From Rapana venosa (Eukaryota; Mollusca; Gastropoda; Neogastropoda; Muricidae): DNA of 64,000 bases. Below are positions 1-12,060 of the stretch, piece after piece (positions within the stretch are counted from its first letter, which is position 1; the number at the start of each line of letters is the position of its first letter). A program made the translations under genes and the position numbers. The notes beneath the pieces were generated by a model. It was given only the letters and a program-made list of their open reading frames with translations. It did no database searches and was not told where the DNA came from. The stretch spans positions 14,669,601 to 14,733,600 of the forward strand of contig CM054158.1 of assembly GCA_028751875.1 (NCBI GenBank). Reading direction: 5' to 3'.

Positions 1-235
1 CCCCAAAGTCCTTCGGATGAGACTATAATAAACCGACCGAGGTCCTCTGTGCGAACGCACGCAGAACATCTTACACACATGTCAAAACCCGTTCCGCTTT
101 TCGGAAGAGTAGGCCATTGTGTGCCGGTGGGATCAGATGACAAAATTTACAAAACTACACTGGATGTAAAAAAAGAAAAAAGCACATGAGTGCTTATTCC
201 ATTATCCTCGAAATAAAAGAATAAATATATAAATA
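1..235 (+). repeat. SINE family A, tail a, 5' end cut by window
   Basis: Starts in the body motif (gtccttcggatgagac...accgaggtcc), continues through the agtaggccattgtgtgcc block and ends in tail a (gcttattccattatcctcg then aaataaaag). The same order recurs at many places in the window. Confidence 0.85.
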
Positions 236-239
236 CACA

Positions 240-873
240 ATGCCCACAACGGATAGGTTCGTAGGAACGTTGCACTGACAGAAACACCTGCTCAATATAT
301 TTATGGCTGTGTCATGCCAAAGCCTGGTTCTTTGCAAACCTTTCTTTTTTGGGGTTGGGGAGGGTGGGGATTGGGGGGGGGGGGGGGATCTGTTCAGTGA
401 TATTATCCACCCATTTCTTTCCCTGCCTCATCTTCATATTCATGTATTCAATTCAGAAACAAAAACAAATATAAAACAAACAAGAAAGCACACCCCCAAA
501 AAAACAACAAAACAAACAAAACCCCTACCCCCAAACAACACGCCCCCCCCCCCCCCCCCCCCCCCAATAAAAATGTAAAAAGCAAACAAAAACTCAACCT
601 AAAAGAAACAAAAAGTAAACAAACAAACAAAACCAAAACAAAACAAAACCACACGCACACAAAACTAACAAACAAGCGAAAATATCCCAAATGTAAATGA
701 AATTTGGCGACCAAATATTAAATTAAACACTTTAGAAAAAAAAAAACCTAACTAGAAAAGAAAAAAACCCTCCACCAGCATCACCCCCCCCCACACACAC
801 AAAACACACAACAGAGCAGATCAAAACAAAAATCCCAACAAAAACCGAAAAACAAACAAAACTATCTACCTAC

Positions 874-930
<57 letters not shown>

Positions 931-1000
931 ATATATAATATATATATATTATATAATATATATATAATTATATATATATAATATAAAATACTAGAGAGAG
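240..1000. repeat. low-complexity A/C-rich stretch with G, C and AT runs
   Basis: Poly-G near 375-387, poly-C at about 543-564, A-rich simple sequence up to 860 and an AT dinucleotide tract at about 877-987. No coding signal. Confidence 0.8.
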
Positions 1001-1043
1001 AGCAAATTATGAAAGACTTTGATCAAAGTCGAGGGGGGAAAGA

Positions 1044-1120
1044 GATATATGTTACCTAAAAAGACCATGTGATGTCGATAAAATTATATGTTACCTAAAA
1101 AGGACCATGTGATGTCGATT
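1044..1120. repeat. tandem duplication of about 40 bp
   Basis: Two copies of a unit containing tatatgttacctaaaaag and accatgtgatgtcgat lie back to back. The rest of 1000-1440 is unremarkable unique sequence. Confidence 0.8.
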
Positions 1121-1441
1121 TCCTAGAAACCTCACCGAGTTGGTACGACATCATGTGTCGATCGAGCGACGATTCAACGCGGAAATATTTCGGTGGGTCG
1201 GTTTGTTCACATTGATCGTATACTATAGCCTCCAGAAACAACACAACAGCTGAATAATAAGGCCTAGCCTGCAACATTATCATTGTTCAAATCTGGGCCG
1301 GCCTGCTATTGATGTAGACAGACAGACAGCTTCTATGGAGAGAAAAAAAAAATCGATGTCCGCTTTTCCCCCCTTGTCATATGTGGTGGTAAGGTATGCA
1401 GAGTATGTGCACGTGATACTTGTGACATTGAGTCAGTCAGG

Positions 1442-1955
1442 GTGTGTGTGTGTGTGTGTGTTTGTTTAAACGAGGAAGTTAACTTCTTGGATGGAGATTT
1501 GGGGGATGGAAAGAAAAAAGAAATTAACTTCCTGTAACGCGACCGTGCGCGCATATGTGTGACTGTGTGTGTGTGTGTGTGTGTGTCTGTGTGTGTGTCT
1601 GTGTGTGTGTGGATGTGTGTGTGTGTGTGCGCGTGTGTGTGTGTTCACGTACATGCGCGCGGCGGCTTGCTTACAGGCCGACACCTGTAAACCATTTCTG
1701 TGTTGATAACATCAGCTTTACAACTGTATCATCTTAACTGCCACGATATTCAGACGAACAGAAACTGATATCTACTGTTTAACACTGTAGATAATTTCTG
1801 CTTCAAACTCTACGATTATCTTTGTTGGGGTTATGTTCTTCAAACTGTCTGACAGGATTTTATGCCTTAAAAACGAAACCACCCCCCCCCCCCCCCCCCC
1901 CCCCACAACACACGCACAAAACACACAGCATGTACAGCAAACAAAGACAGAAGAC

Positions 1956-1997
<42 letters not shown>

Positions 1998-2058
1998 AGA
2001 GAGAAGAAGAGAGGAGAGGAGAGAGAGAGAGAGAGAGAGGAGGGGGGGGGGGGGGGGG
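1442..2058. repeat. microsatellite cluster: GT, poly-C, GA, poly-G
   Basis: GT tracts at 1442-1462 and 1560-1660, poly-C about 1881-1904, GA about 1953-2040 and poly-G at 2041-2058. The open frames here are artefacts of the repeats. Confidence 0.9.
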
Positions 2059-2089
2059 ATGAGAGCGCTTGCGAATTACACATCATTAT

Positions 2090-2290
2090 TCTAAAAACTG
2101 CATACGAGTGCTTCTGTTAGTGCGTTAGTTGGAACGTGTGTGTTTGCAAGCGTGCTGGTGCGAGCGATCGTCGTTTGTGGGTGGTGAAGTGCAACAAGGG
2201 CATAGAGATCTATTCTTGGTGCCAAAAGAATTTTGTGGAGAGAATTGTGGAAATGCGCGGAGCCCATTATTGTTAAACGGTGAGTGATCT
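2090..2290 (+). other. unique block ending in a donor-like site
   Basis: A 200-bp complex, CpG-containing block between microsatellites ends at an exact donor consensus (acg followed by gtgagt at 2280). It could be an untranslated first exon of some gene, but nothing else supports this. 2560-3300, by contrast, shows only unique sequence without signals. Confidence 0.12.
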
Positions 2291-2293
2291 GGT

Positions 2294-2349
<56 letters not shown>

Positions 2350-2470
2350 GTGTGTGTGTTCTTTAAGTGTGGAAAAGTTTGTTGTTGTCTTACCTCTTGT
2401 TCTTGTTCTTGTCTTCTTTCTTGTCTTGTCTTCTTCTTCTTCTTGTTCTCTTCTTCTTCTTCTTAAATTT
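2291..2470. repeat. GT and CTT microsatellites
   Basis: A GT run at about 2293-2346 is followed by a CTT/TTG-rich tract at 2395-2465. Confidence 0.9.
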
Positions 2471-3321
2471 CATTCCTGTCCCACTTGCGGACGGGACAGA
2501 CAGCACTCATCTTTTTTTTTTTTTGTTAGTGGAAAGTGGAATGATGGAATTCTAGTAGTAGTTGGCTTGTAGTTTAGTTACTTTTGGTTCTTTGTTGGTT
2601 ATGGTTTGTTGGTTGGTTGTTGGTTGTTTGGTTTGCTTGTGTTTGTTGTTGTTGCTGTGTGTGTTGTTGTATTGTGTCGTGGTGTGTGTGTTTTGGCAGA
2701 TCTGTGTTGTGTGGTCGTGAAGTGCGTGTGTGGCTTTCTGGCAGCAATCTTTAAACTTTGGGTTCGTGATAACGTGCGACAAGGGCGTATCTTGGGGAAA
2801 TTATAGGTATATATAGTATAGAAATATAGTATATTTTATTATTGATTATTTTTCTAACCCGGTCTGGGAGGGGGGGGAGGGTATGGGGCCATAGGGTATC
2901 ATAATATTTATGAACACATGGTGTCAGAGTTTCCTCAAGCCTTTGTGGCAGTGTGGGAAGGGCTTAATTTGTTGGCCACTAGGGGGATTAGTTATAGCAT
3001 TTGATGAAACACAGTGAGCAGTACAAGTCACTCACTTGTCAGTGGTGGTGAGGAAAGACTGGAAATTAGTATGCGCAGATGAAAAGGAGAGAAGAGAGGT
3101 GAGAGGATCAGAAGAGACAGATAGAGAGGGAGAGAGAACAGAACGAAAGCGGCGCTACGCGCTGTGCACACCACATGTGATGAGAGGTGTGAGGGTGAGT
3201 GGGGGATTGGAGAGAGACTGATGAGTCGTGCTGTGTTGTATCTGGCCGGTTTGCTGTCTCGCTCCGTACCCCTTCTTTTCTTCTCTCTCATCTCCCCTAC
3301 CGTCTGTCTTCTGTCTCTTCT

Positions 3322-3351
3322 GTCTTGTCTCTCTCTCTCTCTCTTCTCTCT

Positions 3352-3392
<41 letters not shown>

Positions 3393-3440
3393 GCGCGCGC
3401 GTGCGTGCGTGTATAGTTTGTTATATATATATATATATAT
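3322..3440. repeat. CT-GC-AT compound microsatellite
   Basis: CT (3322-3390), GCGC (3391-3410) and AT (3423-3458) tracts are adjacent. 3460-3820 is unique sequence in which I see nothing. Confidence 0.9.
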
Positions 3441-3820
3441 TATATTATTATATATATGTGCGTGTGTGTTGTGTGGTGTGCACGATGCACGGTACAAACC
3501 AAAATAGCTAGTGATAAGAGCGACGGATTCCTGACCTGGTAAAACTAAAAGCCTTGGCTGAACCTTCTCTAGTAAGAAGAGGGTTGTTGTTTTTTTCACC
3601 CGCGCTCTTTCTTCTGTTTTCCTTTTGGATTCGCGGAGCTAACATTCTCTTTGATTAAATCGGTGGTTCCTGCCAATCTGTGGGATGAGCCTGTCACCGC
3701 GACATGTTTGAATTTTCCAGTATAATGATGGGGGAACTAGTAGTGGGAAATGGGATGGATGACAGACAAGGTCGGGGCGACCTCTGCTGGGTCTAATGTC
3801 GTCTGACAAGGACAGCTGCG

Positions 3821-3948
3821 TTCTCTCTCAATCTCTGTCTCTGTCTCTCAGTCTCTGTCTGTCTCTCTGTCTCTATCTCTGTCTGTCTCTCTCTCTCTCT
3901 GGCCACCCCTCCCCTCTCTCTCTCCTCCCATCTCTCTCGTCCATCCCT

Positions 3949-4038
<90 letters not shown>

Positions 4039-4125
4039 TCCCCCCTCTCTCTCTCTCTTCCTCTCTCTCTCCTCTCTCGCTCTCTCTCTTCCTCCCTCCC
4101 TCCCTCTCTCTCTCTTTGTCTGTCT
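3821..4125. repeat. long CT microsatellite
   Basis: About 300 bp of CT with CTGT and TCCC interruptions, a nearly uninterrupted polypyrimidine strand. Confidence 0.95.
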
Positions 4126-4130
4126 GTCAC

Positions 4131-4545
4131 TCTGGAGCTAACATCATTACTTGACTCCGCTCCCCTAAAATCCGTCGGATGAGACTAAAAATCGAGGCTC
4201 CGAGTGCGAATGCACGCAGAACATTTTGCGCGCTCGTTAAAGCCTTTCATAGCTTTTGGAAGTCTGTACATGCCGGTAAGAATGGATGACAAAACATTAA
4301 AACACACACACATACGCACGCACGCACGCACACGCGCGCGCGCGCACACACACATACTATCCCCGAAATAAACTAATCTAGATAAATGATGATGAGAAGA
4401 AGAAGAAGAAGAAGAAGAGACGTGCACACGCACACTGGTGTCGTGTTTAGATATCATCCCTGAAGTCGGAATGCGGTTACCAAAAACGGTCGCATACGCA
4501 AAGATCTCACGATTGGTGAACCTCGGGGCTGTACGCGGAAGGGGA
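4131..4545 (+). repeat. SINE family A, tail c
   Basis: Body motifs (gtcggatgagact, cgcagaacatttt, tggatgacaaaac) are interrupted by a CA/GC microsatellite and then followed by tail c (gaagtcggaatgcggttacc, cgcatacgcaaagatctcac, ggtgaacctc). Confidence 0.8.
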
Positions 4546-4599
4546 GCTTAAAAAACAAAACAATCCCAAACAACAACGTCCAGGAGATAAGAAAATCGC

Positions 4600-4692
4600 T
4601 TCAAATGGACACCCCAGCGCAGATTTGAACCTGCCAGTTCCGTTACTGTCAGGTCTCGAATACGACGCTCTAACCACTGAGCTATGTCTTGT
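4600..4692 (-). repeat. isolated tRNA-like SINE head
   Basis: On the minus strand an A box-like segment (tagctcagtggttagagc) and a B box-like segment (caggttcaaatctg) are spaced as in a tRNA. There is no acceptor stem pairing that I would trust, so a SINE head is more likely than a functional tRNA. Confidence 0.6.
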
Positions 4693-4882
4693 TGTTGTGA
4701 TTATAGTTGTGCCCCAGCGGCGATTTCCGATTTAGATACTAAAGCAAGCGGTATCATGTGATTTCACAATTAGTATCGAGCTTCCCCAGCGTAACGCCTT
4801 GTGGGGTCTCCCAGAATGCACTCTTGACACCACCCCCTCCCCTCTCCGCTAATCGGAATCCCTGTGAGATGAAAGTAGGCTA

Positions 4883-5157
4883 CACGTCCTTCGGATGAGA
4901 CTATAAACCGAGGCCCCGTGTGCGAACGCATGCTAGAACATCTTGCGCACACGTTTAAATCCTGTTCCACTTTTCGAAAGAGTAGGCCATTGTGTGCCGG
5001 TGGGAACAGATGACAAAATTTAAAAAACCGCATACACACGCATAAATAAATAAAAATATATTTTTTTTAAATGTCATCTGAGCCCTTTGATTTGTTGTTT
5101 TATAAGATTCAGCGCTATGTAAATCCCATACATTATTATTATTATTTATTATTATTA
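4883..5157 (+). repeat. SINE family A, tail b
   Basis: Family A body (gtccttcggatgagactata through gaacagatgacaaaattt) joins tail b: gagccctttgatttgttg, aagattcagcgctatgtaaa, then (ATT)n. Confidence 0.88.
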
Positions 5158-5261
5158 CACATCGGATGCGTTTTTCAAGAATCTCGCCACTTAGACAGCC
5201 ATACTCGGACTTCAGGGGACTTGTTTTTTTCTCTTGCTAAAGGATAGTGCAGGTTGCTTTG

Positions 5262-5931
5262 CTCAAGAATTTATCATTGCTGAAGACAGTCTGTGCATAA
5301 CATTTTGTCATTGCTGAAAACAGTCTGTGCATAACATTTTGTCATTGCTGAAGACAGTCTCTGCATAACATTTTGTCATTGCTGAAGACAGTCTGTGCAT
5401 AACATTTTGCCATTGCTGAAGACAGTCTGTGCATAACATTTTGCCATTGCTGAAGACAGTCTGTGCATAACATTTTGTCATTGCTGAAGACAGTCTGTGC
5501 ATAACATTTTATCATTGCTGAAGACAGTCTGTGCATAACATTTTGCCATTGCTGAAGACAGTCTGTGCATAACATTTTGTCATTGCTGAAAACAGTCTGT
5601 GCATAACATTTTGCCATTGCTGAAGACAGTCTGTGCATAACATTTTGCCATTGCTGAAGACAATCTGTGCATAACATTTTGCCATTACTGAAGACAATCT
5701 GTGCATAACATTTTGCTGTTGCTGAAGACAGACTATTTCTGCATAACATTTTGTCATTGCTGAAGAAATCTGTGCATAACATTTTGCCATTACTGAAGAC
5801 AATCTGTGCATAACATTGTGCCATTACTGAAGACAATTTGTGCATAATAGTTTGTCATTGTGAAGACAATCTGTGCATATTATTTTGTCAGTACTGAAGA
5901 TATCTGCGTAACATTTTGCTATTGCTGAAGA
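5262..5931. repeat. 34-bp minisatellite, left part
   Basis: About 19-20 copies of a unit containing cattgctgaagacagtct and gtgcataacattttg. Homogeneous on the left, more diverged toward 5900. Because 34 is not a multiple of three, the minus strand is open in several frames; this is not a gene. Confidence 0.96.
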
Positions 5932-6296
5932 TTTAAACAAACCACTGTTGGCCGTCGCTCTTTCTCTGTTTCCGGTCCCTTCACATGGAACGACCTCCCT
6001 CTTCCACTTCGCCAAAAGCATTCTTTTGATTCTTTCAAATCTAGCCTCAAAACGCACTTATACTCCACTTGAGATCTTCCCCTGTTGTCTGTTCCTACTT
6101 GTCAATAGCTGCCTTCACTTCCACCACCCCCACCTAAGTGTGTTGTGTATATAAATTTGATATTTGTTTATCTTGATATTTATGGATGGTTGCATGCGTA
6201 TGAATGATTTGAATGCAAGCGCTTTGATTTGTTTACTTTACAAGATTCAGCGCTATATAAATTCCATACATTATTATTATTATTATTATTATTATT
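5932..6296 (+). mobile_element. LINE 3' end inserted in the minisatellite
   Basis: A frame from 5938 reads VGRRSFSVSGPFTWNDLPL, then FDSFKSSLKTHLY and a stop, the typical carboxy end of a non-LTR retrotransposon polyprotein. The 3' untranslated part ends in tail b (cgctttgatttgtttactt, aagattcagcgctatata) and (ATT)n. It is 5'-truncated, and a 4-bp target duplication (aaga at 5928-5931 and 6297-6300) flanks it. Confidence 0.85.
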
Positions 6297-6560
6297 AAGA
6301 CAATCTGTGCATAACATTTTGCCATTGCTGAAGACGGTCTGTGCATAATGTTTTGTCAGTGCTGAAGACTTTGCATAATAATTTGCCATGGCTGAAGACA
6401 ATCTGTGCATAACATTTTGCCATTGCTGAAGACGGTCTGTGCATAATGTTTTGTCAGTGCTGAAGACTATGCATAATAATTTGCCATGGCTGAGCCTGAA
6501 GACAATCTGTGCATAACATTTTGCCATTGCTGAAGACAGTCTCTGCATAATAGTTTGCAG
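6297..6560. repeat. 34-bp minisatellite, right part
   Basis: Continues the same unit (gacaatctgtgcataacatt) directly after the LINE insertion, with longer higher-order units of about 120 bp (two copies at 6297-6390 and 6391-6500). Confidence 0.92.
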
Positions 6561-6959
6561 TAGATCCTGGTAAACTCGCTCTCTAGTTCAGGGTAGGATC
6601 AAGTTTGGGTCGCCAAGCGGAAAGCGTGTGACCTTTCCTGACCTTTGCGGCAAATGGCTCATTATGGTTTTCCAATGAAAGCAGACACAAAGTTCAGGGT
6701 CTCCCACAAACAAAAGCAAAATTGTGTGTGTGTGTGTGTGGCGCGCGTGCGTGCGTGCGGGTGTGTTTGTGTGTGTGTTGGTGATGGTTAACATGTAAAG
6801 TCAGGCTGGCTAACAAATATTGATTTGTGTGTAGTTGTGATTGTTTATGATAAATTCCATAGGTCGGATTACTCTCTCTGTCTCTGTTTCTGTCTGTCTC
6901 TCTCTCTGTCTCTGTCTCTCTGTGTGTGCATGTGCATGAGAGTGTGTGCTGCATTTCTG

Positions 6960-7199
6960 AGGAACGAAGCAGCATGTAGATTTTATGATTCTGGCTGCGG
7001 AGATCGCAGAAACATCTCTAGCTAGACTAGAGCCCAGATAAGCAGAAACCTCTTTTCGTTCTGGATACAACATGTACATAGTAATCGCTGAAAAGCAGTT
7101 AGCTGTGACGTTTATTGAGTGGATCCAAGTATGAGACAGATTCGGTTGAAGCTGGTTTTTTTTTAATTTTATTTATTTATATGGGGGGTGGGGGAAGGT

Positions 7200-7239
<40 letters not shown>

Positions 7240-7303
7240 TGTGTGTGTTTGGGTGGATAAAGGTACGGAAGTCAGCATTGAGTTGTATATGTATGAGTAC
7301 GTG

Positions 7304-7335
<32 letters not shown>

Positions 7336-7541
7336 TGTGTGTGTGTGTGTGTGTGTGTGGACTGGAGCTATATGCAGATCTAGGGCTAGTGATACTGGCA
7401 GCAGAAACATCAGAAACATCTAACCGAACCGGCGGAAACATCATTTCGTTCTACTAATCGAGCCGCAAAGCAGTTAGACTTGACATTCATTGTGTATAGT
7501 GGGGTCAGGTTTCGAGAAAGATTCCGTAGTAAGATTGTGTG

Positions 7542-7572
<31 letters not shown>

Positions 7573-7622
7573 GTGTGTGTGGTGTGTTGTGTGTGTGTTG
7601 TGGTGTGTGTGAGTGAGTGAGT

Positions 7623-7697
<75 letters not shown>

Positions 7698-8085
7698 ATA
7701 TGAATGACTCTCTGGTGTGTGCGTCCTGTACCCGGTGCATGGCGGTTGGAAAGATAGTCAGTGTGTGCGTGTGTGTATGTAGTATTATTTTATTACATAG
7801 GCCTACATACATGCGTGTGTGTATGTAGTATTATCTTTTATTATATAGGCCTACATACATGTGTGCCTGTGTGTGAACACGTTCGTGCGCGCGCGCGCAT
7901 GCACTTGCTTTCGTGCGCGCGTGTGTGAACTCTGGAAGAAGTATAGTAGCTAGTAGCTCGAGCTGTACAAGCAGATGGGAGGTGTGATACTAGTGGCAGT
8001 GGCAGCATACAGCATCGGAGCTCAGGCAAACATCTTTCCTAGTTCCGATGGCTGCCGGGCAAATTAACCGTGACGTTTATCGCCC
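6960..8085. repeat. diverged macro-repeat, three copies of roughly 400-600 bp
   Basis: Three segments (about 6965-7120, 7365-7492, 7965-8082) share in order a gcagat/gatctgg block, a gcagaaacatct block, tttcgttct, and a gcagttag...tgacgtttattg end. Each is separated by GT/GA microsatellites of different length (7198-7250, 7305-7360, 7533-7695). Confidence 0.6.
7198..7695. repeat. GT and GT-GAGT-GA compound microsatellites
   Basis: GT at 7200-7250 and 7306-7358; GT at 7533-7610 passes through GAGT at 7611-7627 into GA at 7628-7695. Confidence 0.95.
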
Positions 8086-8199
8086 TGTGAGGGAGAGCTA
8101 GTGGACCAGGAGAAAAAAGAAAACCCACACATTCCGATGGAAAACTTCGGAGGATGAGGGAGGGGGGCGGGGAGTGAGAGGGTGGTGGTGGTAGGATGG

Positions 8200-8224
8200 T
8201 GTGTGTGTGTGTGTGTGTGTGTGT

Positions 8225-8288
<64 letters not shown>

Positions 8289-8310
8289 AGAGAGAGAGAG
8301 CATGTCACTG

Positions 8311-8343
<33 letters not shown>

Positions 8344-8610
8344 GTGTGTGTGTTGTATGTTGTTGTTGCTTCGATGTTACGTCAGTTCATTCAAAGTGAT
8401 ATTAGACGATGGGAAGGGGAGGGGAGGGGGCACTTACTCTGTGTGTGTGTGTGTGTTTCTTGTTGTTGTTGTGTTTCAGCTTGATATATGTTTGCACGTG
8501 TGTGTATGTGTGTGTGCGTGCATGCTTGTGTGTGTTAGTGAGTGTGCACATGCGTGCATGTGTGCGTGCGCATTTGTGTCCATACGTGCGTGTATCTACA
8601 TGTGTATAAC
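8200..8610. repeat. GT-GA and GT microsatellites
   Basis: GT (8200-8224) turns into GA (8225-8300), then GT/GC (8308-8350) and a loose GT/CATG tract up to 8600. 8610-8930 is unique sequence without a recognisable signal. Confidence 0.9.
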
Positions 8611-8937
8611 ATACATTTATATTTTCAACCTGTGCTAATGTGAAGTTCTCTCCTATCATCATCCAGAACGTTAGAGCGTTGTTTTAATGATGAAACGGGC
8701 CTCTGGATCATCTCCTCACCACCCACCCATCCCCTGTCCTGCTCTGGATGTCTCCATAAAAATCTGCAGCAGCAGATTACCCATTTGCTACATTCACTAC
8801 AGCACAAGTGGCTGCAAGCAGAAGGTGCATGATTTAAAGGGAAGAAAAAGGGAGAAAGAAAGCGATAAAAAAATGGTTAGGTATTAATTGCCTTCATTTG
8901 CGATCTGTGGTGCCCTGCCCTACTTGTATCTCTTACA

Positions 8938-9250
8938 CAGAGAGAGAGAGAGAGTGTGTGTGTGTGTGTGAGTGAATGAGTGTGTGTGTGTGAAGGGGAG
9001 GAGAAGGGGGGGGGGGGGGGTGGTTGCAGGCAGAGTTTATCCAAGTACACAGATGGTAAAAAATACCCACCCCACCCCCCTCCCCAACGGCATTCAAACA
9101 CAGACACACTTGCACACAAGTGCATGCACACACACACACACACACACTGTCTCACACACACACGCACACACTCACTCACTCACACACACACTCACCAACA
9201 CACACACATTCACTCTCACACACACACACACACACTCGCGCGCACACTTT
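8938..9250. repeat. GA/GT, poly-G and CA microsatellites
   Basis: GA-GT at 8938-8990, poly-G at 9007-9020, then CA with ACTC interruptions at 9100-9245. 9250-9440 is unique. Confidence 0.9.
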
Positions 9251-9436
9251 AGATCGAACATGAGTTAGATGAAGAATGTGCTTGCAAACAGGGGTGGGGC
9301 AGAGAGGCTGAAGCATGCAGTATGCTGGTTATGGTGTTAAAGAGCCAGAAATGAAATCCCTCTGAAAAAGAAAGAATGGGAGTACCTATACAGTAATAAC
9401 CTATCCTATGAAAAACGACAGCTGCAATAAGAATAC

Positions 9437-9454
9437 AGTGTGTGTGTTGGGAGA

Positions 9455-9491
<37 letters not shown>

Positions 9492-9640
9492 GAGGGGGGA
9501 GACTCTTTGTCACCTCTGTGTGTGTGGGGGTGGTGGTTGGGGTCTCAGAGATTTTCGGTGTGGTGTGTGTATGTGAGAGAGGGTGGGGGGTGGGGGGGGG
9601 GGGGGTGAGCAGGGTCAGGGGGGAGGAGGGGGGTGTCTAT
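9437..9640. repeat. long poly-G tracts
   Basis: A run of about 40 G at 9449-9490 and a second of about 15 at 9589-9605, within G-rich sequence. Confidence 0.95.
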
Positions 9641-9787
9641 TGTTTGTTGTTTCATTGTTGTGCTGTTGTTGACACTGTCAGCTTCCTAGTCCTAGTGGGG
9701 GCTGCATTCTTCTTGGTACTTAAGTTGTGAAAAAGAAAGACGTTTATTTGTTGCCAGATATGCAAGCGTGTGAAAATGTATGTAGTG

Positions 9788-9807
9788 AGAGAGAGAGAGA
9801 GAGAGGA

Positions 9808-9856
<49 letters not shown>

Positions 9857-9969
9857 CACACACACACACACATCTGAAAGGTCTTAGACCAGACCAAGCA
9901 GCTCTTCTTCTTCTTCTTCTTCTTCTTCTTCTTCTTCTTCTTCTTCCTCCTCCTTCTCCTCCTCCTCCT
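9788..9969. repeat. GA-CA and CTT/CCT microsatellites
   Basis: GA with a short interruption (9788-9853), CA (9856-9871), then CTT turning into CCT (9903-9969). Confidence 0.95.
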
Positions 9970-10094
9970 ATGTGCAGAGCAGTTTTATATAGTAAAGAAT
10001 GAGAGGTGTGTGTGTATGAGGAGGGGGGAGGGGGGTGAGGGGGGTGGCCTTTGAATACATATGGCTGTTGCAGATGGCAACGATGATGAAGGCA

Positions 10095-10363
10095 TTAACA
10101 ACATGCACACGGCACAAACATGCACACAGACAGACACATACTATGTGACATACACATGTGCGTATACTTCCACTCACGCATGCACATACGCACATGCTTG
10201 TGCCCATACACACACAGACACACACACTGACCACACACATAGATAGACAGAACATGCATGCACGCATGCATACACTCATGCATGCATGTGCACATGCACA
10301 CACACACACTTATGCACACACACGCACGCACACACACACACATATAATTATTCGTTCTCTCTG

Positions 10364-10452
<89 letters not shown>

Positions 10453-10458
10453 CTCTCC
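10095..10458. repeat. imperfect CA tract followed by CT tract
   Basis: CA with CATG/CACG variants at 10095-10345, then about 100 bp of CT at 10358-10458. Confidence 0.93.
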
Positions 10459-10639
10459 CCTTGGTTTCTTAAGTCATATTTTTTGTAACTGATTTTTATT
10501 GTCATGGTTATGGTTATACAATAACATTTTGGTTTTTTAAGCTTCCTTATTTTTCTCACTAAAATACTAAGCAGCTCGGCAACTCCCCTTCATGTATGGG
10601 CCAATGGCCTTTTCGTGAATAAATCTTTCGAGTTCAAGT

Positions 10640-10862
10640 TCCCCTTTCCTTTCCTTTTCTTTTTCTGTTTCATTTTTTCTCTCTTTTTTGTTTCTTCCAT
10701 CCATTCTATTTTTCTTCCTTTTTTTGTGTTTTCCTTTCCTTCCCTTCCTTCCTTTCCTCCTTCTTTCCTTCCTTCCATCCTGTCTTTCCTTCTTTCTTTC
10801 TTTCTTTCTTTCTTTCTTCTTCCTTCCTTCCTTTCCTTCTTTCTTTTTTTCTCCTTTCTTTT
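10640..10862. repeat. polypyrimidine tract (TTCC/TTTC)
   Basis: More than 200 bp of nearly pure pyrimidine with TTCC and TTTC tetranucleotides. Confidence 0.9.
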
Positions 10863-11008
10863 GCCAGAAAACGCTGTGCCACTCACTATAGATTTTCTGC
10901 TGCTTCTGTTGCTGCTGCTATCTTGCTTTCCGCTGTCTTCGTCCATTAAGGGGACCTCCCCAGAGAAAGGCAATTCACAGTGGCAAACCTGGAAAATTGT
11001 TTTGTTTT

Positions 11009-11010
<2 letters not shown>

Positions 11011-11071
<61 letters not shown>

Positions 11072-11188
11072 TACAGTAGTAGTAGTAGAAGTAGAAGTAG
11101 CAGTAGAGTAGTAGTCGTCTTCAGTTTTACTTCCTTTCACTTAAAGTGATCTCATACGGGGAGAGGGAGAGAGAGAGAGAGAGAGAGA

Positions 11189-11235
<47 letters not shown>

Positions 11236-11345
11236 GACAGAGAGAGAGAGAATCCAATTTTAGAGAGAGAGAGGACCACATTTTAGAGAGAGAATCACAT
11301 TTTAGAGAGAGAGAGATCACATTTTAGAGAGAGAGAATAACATTT
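11011..11345. repeat. GT, GA/GACA microsatellites and a GA-ATTTT motif repeat
   Basis: GT at 11011-11069; GA/GACA at 11161-11250; then five units of cacattttagagagagaga between 11250 and 11345. 11345-11660 is A-rich unique sequence. Confidence 0.92.
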
Positions 11346-11663
11346 TAATAATTTAAATTAAAATCAAGACAAGAACATGCAACCCTTGCCCCATAGTAAG
11401 TTGAGCAGAAATAGAAGAAGAAGAAAAAATCCAACCCACAAACAAACCAACTAAAAAAAAATTAACCCTCATGACATCCACCCACACACTCAAGCACAAG
11501 CAGATTTAGATAGACCAAACATTTTTCTTAAAAACAGGAGAGAAAAAAAAGGGAAAAAAACTACATTAGAGAAAAAATACAATAGGGATGCCTTGAACAA
11601 TTTAGTTTCCCTCCCCTCCCCCTCATTTAGACAAAAAACCCAAAAAAACAACAAACCCCCAGA

Positions 11664-11840
<177 letters not shown>

Positions 11841-11992
11841 TATATACCGACCCCCATGCAATGCACACAAACACAAGATACTGATAAATAAATATAGGGG
11901 AAAAAATACTTCCAATCTCACTGCTCAGGCATAATGAAGAAAGAAGAATGCCCCAAACCACACAGTCAATTCTATTCAAGAACACAGAAAAT

Positions 11993-11995
<3 letters not shown>

Positions 11996-12060
<65 letters not shown>

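Noticed and set aside
2280..2290. Donor-like acg/gtgagt as proof of an SBF first exon
   Set aside because: No SBF amino-terminal coding sequence precedes it; kept only as a weak note.
4600..4692. Functional tRNA gene
   Set aside because: A and B box-like parts are present, but no convincing acceptor stem; the same head occurs in SINEs.
5308..6548. Overlapping minus-strand frames with MHRLSSAM/KCYAQTVFSN repeats
   Set aside because: Produced by the 34-bp minisatellite cycling through three frames.
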